Part shown: piece by piece, positions 47,930 through 60,900 of the stretch
How positions within the stretch are numbered: position 1 is the first letter of the stretch
Layout of the letters: every line of letters starts with the position of its first letter
Assembly: GCA_947034895.1 (NCBI GenBank)
Contig: OX344761.1
Span: forward strand, 78,057,839-78,121,838
Origin: Rhytidiadelphus loreus
Taxonomy: Eukaryota; Streptophyta; Bryopsida; Hypnales; Hylocomiaceae
Length of the DNA stretch: 64,000 nucleotides
Direction: 5' to 3'
Notes under the pieces: generated by a model
The model's input: the letters and a program-made list of their open reading frames with translations, nothing else
What the model was told of the DNA's origin: nothing
Database searches by the model: none
Position numbers and translations under genes: made by a program

Positions 47930-48185
47930 CTCCCTCCATTCCAAAATAAGTGTCCTAATTGGACCTCATGTTTTTCTTAAGGTTGTTTTGAGTAGATCTT
48001 ATGGAGACTTTCTATCCAATTTTATTTAGGTTGCAATGAACACATGCAATGTTCTTCATTGATTCTAGTGATATAAAAATTGGACCCTTTTGAATTTATG
48101 CTTTCACAATATGGTTAATTAATTTAGTATCAAACGTTTTCAACAACACTGCGGACACTTATTTCGGGTTTCGGGACAGAGGGAG
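47930..48185. mobile_element. Stowaway-like MITE
   Basis: The left end CTCCCTCCATTCCAAAATAA and the right end (reverse complement CTCCCTCTGTCCCGAAAC, then CCGAAATAAGTGTCC) are the classic plant Tc1/mariner MITE termini, with a few extra bases in the right TIR. It is flanked by TA on both sides (47928-47929 and 48186-48187). It is 256 bp and non-coding. Confidence 0.85.
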
Positions 48186-48311
48186 TATGGCATTTTGTGG
48201 TTGTTACGGGACAGAGGGAGTATGGCATTTTGTGGTTGTTACGGGACAGAGGGAGTATGGCATTTTGTGGTTGTTACGGGACAGAGGGAGTGTGACATTT
48301 TGTGGTTGTTA
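48172..48311 (+). repeat. 35-bp minisatellite grown from the MITE's right end
   Basis: Four head-to-tail units of exactly 35 bp. Each starts CGGGACAGAGGGAGTATGGC and ends TTTGTGGTTGTTA. The first 14 bp of the unit are the MITE terminus, and the rest is flanking DNA including the target TA. Units 1-3 are identical; unit 4 has two changes. Confidence 0.9.
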
Positions 48312-51300
48312 AATTGTCGATGAGATACTGAGAGAAATGAAATTGCCCACTCTTTATTTATTTCTCTGAAGTGAAAGTACCTATTGGATCCGCATAATCA
48401 TGCTGTTTGTATTGGTGCAGGTAAATCAAAATGGTGAACCGGACCACTTGATCATCTGTGGGTACCTCCGGAATCAAGGATTTGCTCTTATGCATCTGAG
48501 ATTGCATAACGAGCTTGGTGATCTGATTACTAGTACGAAATCCCAAATCAAACATTTATGAATCTCATGAGAGCTGCTTTTGAAGCTCTACGTACTGATC
48601 AGTTGCAGGATTGCTTCACTTAAGGTGAGAACTTTATGTCGTTGTCAAAGACAGACATATCAGGGAGTTCTATCTTGGTGGCGTCCATGCACATGGCTTC
48701 GCTAGAGACTGTGGAACATCAGAAACCCTAAAGTTTCTTGTATTGCATCTACAAGGGTTCACATGGACTAATCTTTGATTGTGATAGAACCGAGAAGTAT
48801 GGTATCCTTGTTGACAAGTCACATGTTTGAATGATTCTTGCATTGTAAATGCCTTGTAAAAGGGTGACTTGTCAACCTTTGGAAAAGGATCCATGGGAAT
48901 GGGGTCCCTACCTTATATTACTTGTACATAATTAGCAATCTAGGAAGTCTTGCATTGCATTAGTTTTGGATGTCAAGTGAGTTACTAATTCACTTGGCTT
49001 CATGCTACATTCTATACAAGATCTATTCAATACAATGTTCCATTTTTGTCATATGATGCCTTGATCAAATGTGCATTTGTATTGGTACTACACCTAAAAG
49101 CAATGGAATCAGCATCTAAGTGTGGTCCTATTGTTAGTTTATCTTAGTTTTTGTTGAGTCAACATTTAAAGAGAATTCTAGATTTTCCCAGCATGTAGCT
49201 TTTGGTCATTATATGAATAAACTATGAATTTTTAGGGTGCTAATGATAGGTATATCCAAAATGATTTTAGGCTTTCATATTCACAAGGTGTGCATTGTAG
49301 GTAAAAATCTATAGGAGTTGGTAAGATTAATTTGGGAAGAAGTAAGCTTATTAAAATTGATTCTTTCAAGGTTCTGAAGTATTTTCAATGTTTTACCAAT
49401 GACATGTGAAAGATGTTACAATTTAAACATGTAAACTTGAATAAAGATTTTTTTTTTTTGAAAAGGCTTAAAAGAAATAAGGATCTTTATCTAATGACTT
49501 TTATCTAAATTCCCTACAATTGCAAACATTATCAAATGTAAATAATCACATCTCAATTCTTACTATATTATACATTACTTCACACTTTACAACTTTTCTA
49601 CCAAACATTATTGGTTTTGATCACTTTGGGTCAATGCATTTTTATTTAAAGTTTATCTTTTCATGACTTATTTTTTTAGATCAATGTACAAGTTCTTATT
49701 GTGATTTTGTTTCAAAAGAAGAAGAATGTTTTTAAAATAGGAGGTTCTTAAAGCAACCCTTTAAAAGTTGATTGCATTTTCAAAGAAGCTTAACTCCTTG
49801 AAACAATTTTCAGTAGATTTTAGTAGGAAGAAAAATGGAATTGGCATCCAATCCAAGTCATTTCATATTTTTTGGACCTTTGTGGAATTAATTACAAAAT
49901 TTTGAAGATGAAATGCAATGGTTTCTAGAAGTGATCCCCACTTGAAATGTACATTATTGGTACATTGAAGAAAGTAAAATGTACCTCTGTGTTAGAAGTC
50001 ACTTTTAAAGTCAAGTCACTTTTAGGGCCACCTACCTTAATAGCTATAGTTCAAATTTTATTTGGTTCAACTTCAAGTTTGTTAACAAATCAAAGAATAA
50101 ACTACTTTAATAATATGACAACTTAGAGTACAATTAATTACTTTCAAAACTTACAAATAATGATATTTGACAAGTTATAAAAGTGCGTAAAATGAAGAAA
50201 TACCTCCCCCCAAATGCCTGATTTTCAAAAAAATTGTTCCATTAATCCCTAAAGTCCCATTGTCCCTATAGGGGACAAAATGGATTTGGGGGCAGGTTCC
50301 TATGATCTCAATTTTTACTATAACTTTTTAAAACTTTCTTGTAAGATAGAAAAATTTATTAGCTTTGGAAGAATATAATTTTTATTTCAATTGGTGCCCA
50401 GGAGCAAAAGTTATGTCACAATAACTTCAAAATAGAGAAAGCCGGTCAACAAAAAAAATCCACAAAAATTTGAAATAAAATTTTTAATATTTTTTTCTTG
50501 TAGACTATATTTTTTTTCTAAATGTAAAGTTTTGATTCATTCCATTTGGATTAGCGATGTGAAAGTTATGGAGCTTGTTTTGCGGACAATTAGAGCAACT
50601 TCTTAAAAGAAATTTTTTCTCTCATTTTGAATGCTAATATCTTTCAATCTATACGATCAAAAATCACAAAAAATTACCATGTGAGTGTAGAACAAGATCC
50701 TATGGTTAGATTCTCTCTCTATGTATTTTTATTTTTTATTTTATTTTTATATTTCATAGGTGAACATAGCAAAATTGGTTGTTTTGAGTGGTCTTTGCTA
50801 GAGAAATGGCCTTGGGACTTTAGGGGTTAAAAAAATTCAAATGAATATGAATGTCTTTTAAAGAAATTAAAATGTTATCAATTGAGCCATGCAACAAAAG
50901 ATGAAGATTAACATCAATCATGACAAATACAAAGTGTATTGGGATAGAGCTTATTCATCTTGCAAGCTCTTCTTCAATCTAATTTGCACTTGCAACCAAC
51001 TTTGCACCTACCAAACGATGCCAAGAGTCTATGGTATGAGAATTGCACAATATGAAGTGTATTGGGATAGAGCTTATTCATCTTGCAAGCTCTTCTTCAA
51101 TCTAATTTGCAATTGCAACCAACTTTGCATCTACCAAACGATGCCAAAAGTCTATAGTATAAAAATTTCTAAAGGAGATAATTGGTACTAGCTAGTTGCA
51201 AACTTGCAATTCATCCTGAGAGGGACATTGGCCAACTTTCCAATTCTCTATAGAGACTTTTGCTCCACATTCCACACTAAGCAAAATTAACAAATTAACA

Positions 51301-52038
51301 AAAATTAAAAACCATAATACAAGGATTGTAGATCTCTATATGAGCTTTTCTTCTCAGACTTGTTGGAGGCTCCACAAAAGCTAAAGTAAGGTTCTCATCC
51401 TTGGGATCAATATGGATTATTTGCAATGTATCCAAACTACTCATAGCAATCCACAATCTCCAGTAAAAATCATTCATGATACGCAACAAAAACTCTCTAA
51501 AAAACATAACATTTCATATACCATTTACCTTGTGTCTCCAACAATCAAGACCCCAACAAGTGGAAACCTCTTGGGATCCACCCCCACAACAATCAACGAC
51601 ACCATCACACTAACCACACGGCACGTAAATGAGACCACACTTGTGCCAGTTTGCTACACAATTGATCACGAAGTGGGCATTAAGGGTTGTAACTTCAATT
51701 ATATTTCCTTAAGCTTAAATCTTAACAAAAAGATATTCAATTGTGACGCTCACATGGCAGGACTATTCACAAGGAGAAAGTTTGAGGGTTATAGAACATT
51801 ATCCAGATCAATTGCGAGTCTTTACTCACGATACTCTTTAGAATAATCTTGGTAGGAAGGTAACCTTTGGATCTCCCAGTCCCACAAGTGGCTCGGATTA
51901 ATAAGAAGACAACCTCATATGACTGCACAGTTGTGGCATGCAGCTAAACCAAAAATATGATTCCTACATAACCAAATCTCTTTCAATCTGGAACTGAAAG
52001 AATTTACTAAAAAATCAATAGAGATCATATACAGACTC
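48312..52038. other. AT-rich intergenic region
   Basis: No recognised gene. A 123-bp tandem duplication lies at about 50932-51177. A 144-codon frame at 51412-51846 has no motif and a skewed Thr/Asn-rich composition, so I do not call it. The remainder is decayed AT-rich repeat sequence. Confidence 0.4.
50932..51177 (+). repeat. 123-bp tandem duplication (two units)
   Basis: AAGTGTATTGGGATAGAGCT starts at 50932 and again at 51055. The period of 123 is a multiple of three, so the 100-codon frame 50889-51191 stays open through both units (VYWDRAYSSCKLFFNLIC twice). I see no other sign that it is a gene. Confidence 0.8.
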
Positions 52039-53950
52039 TTAAATTGTACTCTGCAACGTGTCAAGCCTGGGCTCAAAGGATACAACATGGTCAAAAAACC
52101 GCTCCCTACGTCGTGGCAACCAATGCCAAGCATCTGCCGTCAAGTCATACACCAGCCCTCGGAAATCGTTGTTGCCAATGAAGCACACCAGATTCCCAAT
52201 GGCCTGGCACTTGAAGTAAGAAGACACCCAAAACTCCCTCCGAAGCTCAACAATAATCGCCTGCGGCACTGCGGCCACTTGAATCCACTCCATCTGCTTA
52301 AGCTCCCACAAGTGGATAGCATACGGTTGGTTATGCCCCGGGAACGTTCTTTCTGCAAGGAAAAGCCGCCCTGGCTTGACCTCAAACAGAGAAGGACTGG
52401 CAAACGACAGCCCGGCCATAATGGGCAGCTTGCAATTCTCCTTCCACACACCATGCTTCAGGTCATACGACACGAGGCATAACCTGATCCAGCGAAAAAA
52501 AATTGCACAGAAGGTTAAGTAGAATGGCTACAAAACATTCTTGAGAAGCTGACTCAACACCCTCGCAGAAAATCTTGACTGTTTTGCACAACATCTTGAG
52601 TTCAAGATTAATAGCTTTCTCAATATCCAAAATATGTTAAGACATTTCACGCATGAACCCTACATAAACTCTAGAATGTTTGCTAAACTTTTGAAATAAA
52701 AAAAGTTAATCCTCGAATGTTAAGAGAAGGAAAAATTCTTGGCAAATTTCAATTTGGGGGGTAATGAGGCCATAAAAGGAGTCAAAATGAGCCAAAAATT
52801 AATCAAAATAAACAAATCTAATGAACTGTCAAATCTATAATATTCTACCAAACATGGTTATCAAAGTTTAAAGGCTGTACACTTATTTCTCCTTTTTATA
52901 ACACACCTCTTTACAACCACCGTGCCTAGAACATGACAACTCGAGATTCTCCATTCCCATATTTACACAACATTAGATACCAGAATGTGATAAAAAGGAG
53001 TTCAGAACTGCAGACTGTTTCGAAGAAAATACATATAGCAACTAATCACTGACCTAAAAACACGTCTAATCTTCCATGCAGCAACCAGAATGTGATCCTA
53101 GAGAGTGCGATAGATGCTCAGTTCCAAGTGCACTAATCTTGCTAATTTTGCTAATTTGGAAGGAAAACAACACATGGCAAGGAATCCCTGACCTGTAGGG
53201 TCCATTCTTGTGAGCTGAAATGACATGGAAGCAGCCGTTGCAATACACCAAGGGATCGGAGTAGCACCCATACCATTCAATCAACGAGGTTTCCATGCGC
53301 TTCCATGCGCCCTCCCTGGAGTCATAAACCTCCGTCGTTTGCAGCGACTCTTCAGTCTGCCCGACCACAACAATGATAAACTCTCTCGTCTTACTATCCA
53401 CCACCAGCCCTACACACATAGTGTTCTTGATCAACATCCCTGGTAAAGCTCTGGAGATGTTCGTCAAAGGATTCCAAACCACTAGGGTTTGCGTTTCTTC
53501 AACAGGAGCGATGCAGAGGAGCCCCTGGGAAGAAGCTAACGAGACATTCCCCTGTTTGGAGAAGAACGGCCGGTGCACAGGAAGATTATACCATTGCTTC
53601 ACGTTGGAATCGTAAGCGGCCATGGACATCCACGGCGACGAGTCTTGGCGATGGAACATGAGCAGCCAATGCTCCTGCGACGAGACCGCAGTCCATGAGG
53701 TCAGAAAGGAAGGCGAATTTAACAGTGATTGGAAGCGCTTGCAAACCGTCCGCATTCGAAAGATGTGCACTATCGGTAGTCCAGCCAAAATGCTGTCCTG
53801 AAGCTCCTGGGGCAACACGGCCCATATCCTGTCGTCCATCGACGACGGAACCATCTGACTGCAATTCTCTTCATCGTGGGAGATTCGAGAAAGCTCTTGC
53901 GCCAAAGAACTCACAAGCTTCAAAGGGCTACTACTCCTCGCTTCTTGCAT
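52039..53950 (-). CDS. F-box/kelch-type protein
   Basis: Two exons, 53193-53950 and 52039-52483, with the intron splitting an Arg codon (AG|G); 400 residues. F-box proteins are substrate receptors of SCF ubiquitin ligases through SKP1/ASK binding. The F-box is about residues 43-83 (WAVLPQELQDSILAGLPI, then FRMRTVCKRFQSLL). The C-terminal part has kelch-type and F-box-associated features: SSQGLLCIAPVEETQTLVVW, NPLTNISRALP, EVYDSREGAWKRME, LVYCNGCFHVIS, and LVYDLTADAWHWLP near the end. This resembles the plant At3g61590/HAWAIIAN SKIRT-type layout, but that assignment is tentative. The ATG at 53950 is the first in-frame start; the frame extends upstream without a Met. The start region is part of a 173-bp tandem duplication, which places a short upstream frame in the leader. 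Confidence 0.85.
52484..53192 (-). other. Intron of the F-box gene
   Basis: 709-bp AT-rich intron with donor GTCAGG and acceptor ATCAG. No further feature is seen. Confidence 0.7.
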
Positions 53951-54249
53951 CGTGAAACTCCCTCCTCCTTCCCCGTTCCCCCAACCATTCACCTTCAAAT
54001 CCAAAAAGGGCAAAACAAAGCCATCTCACCTCAAGCTCAATTGCAATTGGTGTCCCGAATTGTCAATTGTGTCCCGAAAGAACTCACATGCTTCAAAAGA
54101 CTCCTCCTCCTCGCTTCTTGCATCGTGAAACCCCCTCCTCCTTCCTCGATTCCCGTAACCCTAATTCCCCTTCAAATCCAGGAAAGGCGACCCAAAGCCA
54201 TGATCTCTCGCCTCAAACTCAATTGCAAATTGTGTCGCGAATCGAAAAC
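53904..54249. repeat. 173-bp tandem duplication covering the F-box gene start
   Basis: Copy 1 starts AAAGAACTCACAAGCTTCAA at 53904 and copy 2 starts AAAGAACTCACATGCTTCAA at 54077. Both contain CGCTTCTTGCATCGTGAAAC, the minus-strand start-codon context. They have diverged by point changes and small indels. Confidence 0.85.
54037..54123 (-). CDS. Upstream ORF (28 codons) made by duplication of the F-box start
   Basis: ATG at 54123, stop TGA at 54037-54039, ending 86 bp before the F-box ATG at 53950. The first codons (MQEAR) are a copy of the main start. It will lie in the mRNA leader if transcription starts upstream of 54123, which is likely but not proven. It could lower translation of the F-box protein. 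Confidence 0.45.
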   Translation of the reverse strand: MQEARRRSLLKHVSSFGTQLTIRDTNCN

Positions 54250-54603
54250 TGTCAAGCTTACGACAGCAGGGATTGAAGCCCCCATCACGGATGGCATGCA
54301 GCACCATGGGAAAAATGCAATTCTTGTCTGTTTGGGAAAAGGAAAAAAGCGATGGGGAGGTGCTGTGAAGATGAGAGCAGCACTGGAGGAATTGGACAAG
54401 ATGGTTGTGGAGAGAGAAACAATGAACAAAATGCAGAGTGAGGATTGCGACGAGAGAGACTGCGAGGTCACAATTGCATTTGTGGAACGAGATGCGATCC
54501 TCTCGTGCTTCACCGTCCTTGCTCTCTCTCTCATTTGCCTCTGCTTTGGCTTTTGGCTTTGGCTTTTTAGAAACTTTTGCTTTTTTAGTTTCTTTTATAA
54601 ATA

Positions 54604-54658
<55 letters not shown>

Positions 54659-56940
54659 TAACCTTCACGTTGTTGTTTTCTTAACTTAAAAAATACTCTT
54701 TTGGAATTCAAAAGGTAATAAAAAAGAAATGAATGCCAAATAAATTAGGCTTCCATTTATAAGTTTTTAGTACATTATACATACATAACATAAATTTCTT
54801 TATAAGAGTACAAAAAAGCATGCCAATTTGGGGGACCTTTTAAATTTGTAATGTCTATTTTGTAGCTCATTATTCATAAGACCACGGGGACATCATGGGT
54901 AAACAATAACTTGCATCTAATAACATAAGTCTATGTCTATTCAAAAGGCTCTATCTCAAAAGCATCAACCTCTAAAGTTTTTAAAGGAAATTGTGTTTTT
55001 TGAGGTTTAATTTGCTATTGCCGTTGACTTTTGACTTGTTTGTATGAAAAATAATTTTTTTAATAAAGAAATTTGGTTATGACATTGATATTATAATCTA
55101 CCCATATGGATAGGTTTAAATGCATTTTCTATGAATTTTGAAGTGTTTGGGTTTCAAAAATTTAAAATTCAATTTCTATAGTTATTGAAGGACAATAGCA
55201 CATTAATTGTGACTTGAGTATAAAGGCATAAAATTTTATCTTTTAGGCCATGAAAATATATTTTAATTTCTTTTCTATTTAATTTTTTTTATAATATGAC
55301 AGTCCACTATTTAAAGGAGATTTATATACATAAGAAACCCCAAATTTGAAAACCGGTGGCAGAACCTACTTGCCACACCAAATTAGATTTTATTTTCTTA
55401 TATAAATCCTTTTGAAATTCCTAACTCTACATTGTTTCCCTTTCCTTCCCTTTCCTCCTCCCTTCCATAGAGCTTTGCAAGTTTACAATGATAGAGGAAT
55501 TTTATTTTATTTTTATTTTCCAATGTAGGAGAAGTTATGTAAAGTGTCTCCTCTCCTCCTTTATTGGTGATGAGATGAATTTCCTCAAACATATGATTAA
55601 TAAGTACAATTTTGTATGGCCAAGTGCAAAAATAATGAATTGAGTATAATAATGATTACCAAAAAAGTCCATTTTTCTTAGTTTTTAGTGAATCTATTAA
55701 TTAATTAAATTTTTACACTTTATAAAGAAGAACTAGACAAGTAATGTACAGTTGATAAATCTTTCACCGATTGGATTTGGGTTTTGATTTTTTGTGTGCT
55801 AGTTTCTATATATATAATATTGAAAGATGTAAATCAAATTCCATATCCTCTATTTTCATTGAATTTTGAAGTTGAGATACACCCACGGATAAATAATAAA
55901 AAAGTACTTCCTATGTTGAACTTTTGGAATGTAGCCTCATTTTGTCTTTAAGGAAAAGAAGACAATAAGATAGTTCAAATTTTTTCATGGAAAGAGCATT
56001 AAAATACAAGCTCAATGTATATATTGACCAAATTGTGGACTTTCATATTGAATTAGCTAAATGGATGCAGTATAAACGAAGGTTCTTTGAAGATGGGATG
56101 AATATTTTTGACACTCAAAAACCATTTGTACATCATATATAATAGAGGCCAACCTTTAGCAAAAGCTTAATATTTTTTCATTCCTATAAAATGAAACAAA
56201 ATATTTGCCCCACTGTCATGTCTTGTATCCGATTAAAGATTGTTGCTTATAGCAATGAAACCATGAAACAAAATAACAAATCCACAAATCCTAAGATGGT
56301 ACAATTCATGAGACTTAAAAGCTCTCTTTCTGATTTTTCTTCAAACAATTTTGGTCTAAACCCTCCCACTTAGGATGCAATATCTCCTTTGTCATATTTC
56401 CAAATTTAAAAAAAAATTGTCATGTCTTCCTAAGCTTACAATCCTTATACTTCAAAAATTGCACATTTGTGAAACACTAACTTTTGGTGAAATTTATGTT
56501 CTAAAGCTAATCTTCCTTTTGAACAACTCCTTTTGATCATTTTAGTCAACTTTGATAATTACAACTTTGACAGTTTTTTCATCATTTTAGGCCTATGATC
56601 CTAAAATGAAAGAGATGACAAAATTGTGCAATGTTAAACAATAAACATGTTAAAAATTTCTTTTCTTTTCTTTTCTTGGTCCACTATAAAGTTGCCTTTA
56701 TAGGGCAACAACTACTACCCCTTGTTGCAAAATTTGCAACATCAAGTGAATGTTGGGATGGATTCCTTCTTTGCATTTTAAAACATGGATGAAAATGTGA
56801 TTGTGCACATGATAGATGAAATCATGACATTCTGCATATACATGTCCTTGAAAATGCCATTCATGGGAGGAAAAAAATATATAAAATATAAAATCACGAC
56901 AAGTTTACATAATCAGTCACGAATGTCCAAAAGTAGACAC
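54250..56940. other. F-box promoter side and AT-rich spacer
   Basis: 54250-54560 is the upstream flank of the F-box gene. A plus-strand frame overlaps here but is antisense to the gene and runs into a microsatellite, so it is not called. The stretch 54660-56930 is AT-rich with no gene I can support. Confidence 0.4.
54607..54658 (+). repeat. (TTA)n microsatellite
   Basis: About seventeen uninterrupted trinucleotide units. Confidence 0.95.
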
Positions 56941-57018
56941 TAGTTAGAAATTAGTCACTAGTTAGAAATTAGCCACTAATTAGAAACTAGTCACTAATTA
57001 GAAATTAGTCGCTAATTA
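56941..57018 (+). repeat. 18-bp minisatellite, about four units
   Basis: Units of the form TAGTTAGAAATTAGTCAC in direct repeat, slightly diverged. Confidence 0.9.
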
Positions 57019-57365
57019 AACGTGATTAGTGCGTCAGCTGGCTTCGTCTCCAACAGTGGCGTTGCCAATTGCTCGATTGTCGCCTGTCTCCGAACTCGGT
57101 CTCCGTCTTGGCCCCATCGCCAATTTCTTGCCCATTCCTGACAATCACCAAGTTACATTGCCTCTTCTGCAGCCTTCAATTTGCAAACCTTTTTGTGGGT
57201 TTATGTTTGTGGAAACGCTGCATTGTTTGAGCGTAGTAATGTACGACATGAAGAAGTGGACTGTTTGTGGGTGCTTCTCCAATTTTGTCCATGCCAATGT
57301 TAGCATTGGTGGGTGTTAATAACAGTTTCTGAAATCGGAGGTTCCTAACGTCTAAAGGATCGAGA

Positions 57366-57985
57366 CGCCTACATGAGTTTGTAGACGTCATTTGGGGGCT
57401 TTCTTTGGAGCAGCGCATGTATTGTTCTTCACTGATTCTGGTGATGGAAACTTTGGCCCTATCTGAATTGTATATTCCACAATTGAATTGGCTCTAAACC
57501 CTTAACTGAAGTGTAACGCCAGTGAATGGAGGTGTCTCTTTCAGGCATACACATGAGTTAGTAGCGGTTTTGAGAAGTTTTTTGGGGGCTTTCTTTGGAC
57601 CAACAACTGTACTGTTCTTCACTGTTTCTGCTGATGTAAAATTTGACCCTATCTGAATAATAAATCTCACAATACAGTCGATTGGAATACGGTAGTCATT
57701 TGCAAACAATGAAGCATTGGTCCTTGAGGGTTTATACTAAAGTGTCACGATCTTGAACGGAAGTGGCTCTTTCACTCAGGCATACACATGAGTTTGTAGC
57801 AGTTTTGAGAAGGTCATTTGGGAACTTTCTTTGGATTAACACATCTGCCGTTCTTCACTGTTTCTGCTGATGTCAAATTGGGCCCTATCTGAATTCCATA
57901 TCCCCCATATGAATTGGACCCTAAACCCTAAACTAAAGTGCAATGCCAATGAACGGAATCGTCTCTTTTCAGGCATAGACGAAGA
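57366..57985 (+). repeat. Tandem leader repeats upstream of the E2F/DP-like gene
   Basis: Three units begin at about 57366, 57543 and 57777 (ACATGAGTT at 57371, 57551 and 57786). Each carries GGG(G/A)(G/A)CTTTCTTTGGA, TGTTCTTCACTG(A/T)TTCTG, a CCCTATCTGAAT phrase and, at its end, TCTCTTTCAGGCATA or a variant. The last phrase is a splice-acceptor-like sequence that also precedes the start codon at 58000. Confidence 0.75.
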
Positions 57986-57999
57986 GAACTCTTGTGAAG

Positions 58000-60900
58000 A
58001 TGGTTTCGGACGATGACACACTGTCTACAAAAGAGGAGTTCTGTATGGAAGAGGCAGAAGAAGACTCTGCTTCTGCTTCTGCACCCCAGAAGTTGTTGAT
58101 GCTTAGCCCTGGCACAATTAGTCACCGCATTAGGGCAAACCCCCTGAAACATGTAGCCCATCTCCTCCGTCAGAAACTGGTGGCTGCTCATGGCACTCCC
58201 TGCAATATGCTCCAGGTACAAGGATGGGTTCTAATCACTTCCCTGTTGTGTCAATTAGTGCGTCTTTTCATTGGAGCAAAGGCTGCGTGATGCTAAGGTA
58301 GGTTGTAGACCACTATTTCGGGATAGTAGATAACCCTGTTTCCATTCAAATATCAGTGACCATCGACTAATTTAGCCAAGTCATGATTTCTTTCACGCAA
58401 TGGTTGGTCATTAAAGGCCAACCAAGTCGATTGGAAGAGATGAGTTGGCGTTGGTCAATACATGGGAAAATAAACTCAGTATTTTCTACCTTGATGGGAT
58501 AATGAAGTGTGAAATAGAATCTGACGGTCGAATTTAAGATGTGAATTATGGACTGTCGTTTCAGGTGGCGTTGGAGCTTCACTCTCAAACACAAGTACGA
58601 TAATCCCTCAGTCTTCTTTGTTGTTCTTGGCATAAGAGTTCTGGTGGTGGTGTTTTTGTGTGTAAGATTGCAGGTGATTGAGAATCATTTGGATTTTCTG
58701 TTAGGGGTATCAACAACCGTAGTAATTTTTCGAATTATACCTCCTTATGCCAGATTTCCAAGACACAAATGTGAAAGCGTGTAGTTCTCAGTTCTTTCTC
58801 TTCAACAATAGACCCCAGCTGAAAGTGCAGCATGCATTAAAAAAAAAATCTAGTGTTCGAAAGTGCCGAATTGTGATGGTTTTTGTATTTCTTGGATAAT
58901 GGTCACTCCTTGTTATTGATGTTTAGAATCTGCTGAGTTGACATGCTAGCGTCCCAGCTGAGTTTTCAGACATATTGCAATGCCAAAGGGGTCCTGATGA
59001 TGTGTATGCTGCAGGATAAGAAAAGTACAACCCTTCGGAGAATATATGATGTGGTGAATGTTTGTGAAGGAGCAGGTACAGCTTGTATTGCAATTTTATG
59101 CTAACCACGGCCTTTTTTTGATTTAAAAGGGGATGACTATTGTCCCTCATCTTCGTGACAAGCCTCGTCATATGCTGCTGGAACGATATACATTCCATCG
59201 TTTCCAATAAACCCCACATTTTTAGTGTCACCCATTTCTAATGATGCTATTTCGATGACAATCAGTTAGCTTTAAAATTTTCATCCTTGGGTTGGTTTGC
59301 CATTAGGAGTACTTGCTCGTACTGGGCCTAAGCCCCCAGAATTGAAGGAAAAAACAGCTTCAGATCAGAGTCTGCTTCAAAGATATTTCCCCTTCCGGCG
59401 AACAGGAAAGAGGACTCTTAGAGGGGGATCCGCCATCCAGTAAGTCTGGTTGCTGCGGTAGACCCAAAACCCCACCTAGATGCTCTTATAAAAATCTGGT
59501 CCTGTTAGAGTCAAACGAACCTGAAGGCTCCTATCGGTAGTACTAGAAACTCCATTTTCATTCCTCAGGAAAAATTTCCAGCTCTTTGAAGAATCTTCCC
59601 TGTCAGTTCCACTTCTAAGAGATTCTTGATGTGCCTTTGGAATTGCTACCCTTCTCTAAAATGTATAGTTTAGGTTTTGGCTAGTCGCCCTTCTGCTTCA
59701 TCGGTTGACCCATTGTTCATCATTCTTGCAACTTTGTCCCATGCAGAGGCCACAGACTCTGATATCCTGTGCAGGAGGCACATGTCAAGCGTGGTTACTG
59801 ATCTTTTTGAGGGTTTTGGCAGATGGGTCGGTGGCTCGTCTGATGATATAATTGGCGATAATAGCGACTCCCCTTGCAAGAACCCGAAGCATGGGCTTCA
59901 GGTTTGTTTTCCCATCGATAGGAGAAAACCATATTTTGCAGCGACTTTATCGAATGTCTCTGGGTCCCTCTTGTCTGGATCAGCCATGAAGGTTTGCTTT
60001 TGGTTCTTTACGCAGATGGAAAAGGGACAAACTTTGGACAGGATACTTCAAAAGAGGAGGCTCTGTGATACCCTGAGTAAGCAGGTACGCTCCCTGCTTT
60101 CTTATATCAGATATAAGAATCTGAATGCCTATCAAATATGATAATTCTAGCGCTGGCGAACAATGAGATGCTTGTGAAGTGAATGAGATGTTTGGCAGAA
60201 AGATTCCATTCCCATATTTCAACCAATCCCAAAGTGGTATTCTATCCGTGTTAGAATGGGCTGGTTTTCTTTAGAAATTGTCTTCAATGGCGATGCAATT
60301 GACAGGGTTTACGGCAGCTAGGTTTGCTAGATCTATTATATGGTTTTTTCGATAAGTGCACTTCACATTACTATATGACCTGCACATCATATTTCAAGTC
60401 AGCTCTCTTAGATTTCCTTGTATAGTTACCCCCAATTCTCGAAGGCTAGCGCACTACTGGTAGATAGAGTTAGACATTTAGACTGGAAACATGTTGGAGC
60501 ATTATTCAGACCACCTGATTGGATGGGGAAAATATTCTTGTATTCGTGCCTTTCAGGTGGCAATTTTGCAAAAACTTGTGGAAGAAAACCAAGAAAATAG
60601 CGAAACTTCACGTGACCTCGGTGACATTTTCTCAGAGCTGTCGTCACTGCACTCACTGGAAGGCTACTGTGATTTGGACTACTTAATGTGCGATTCCTTT
60701 GTGGAACAACGACGGCCTTTCACGCCCAAACGGTTGCATTTACCGTTTGTGATGCTGGCAACCAATCCAGATGCGTAAGCCCCTCTCAGAGCACTCCTGA
60801 ATTCATCTTGTTTGTTGATCCAGTGAGCAATCAGTTAATTCAGGTTCAAACCTCATTCTACATCACTGGTGGATTTTCAAGTAATACTGCTCCCTAAGAA

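Noticed and set aside
51412..51846. 144-codon plus frame
   Set aside because: Skewed composition, no motif, in repeat-rich AT-rich DNA.
54067..54661. Plus-strand frames ending in poly-Ile
   Set aside because: Antisense to the F-box leader and driven by the (TTA)n microsatellite.
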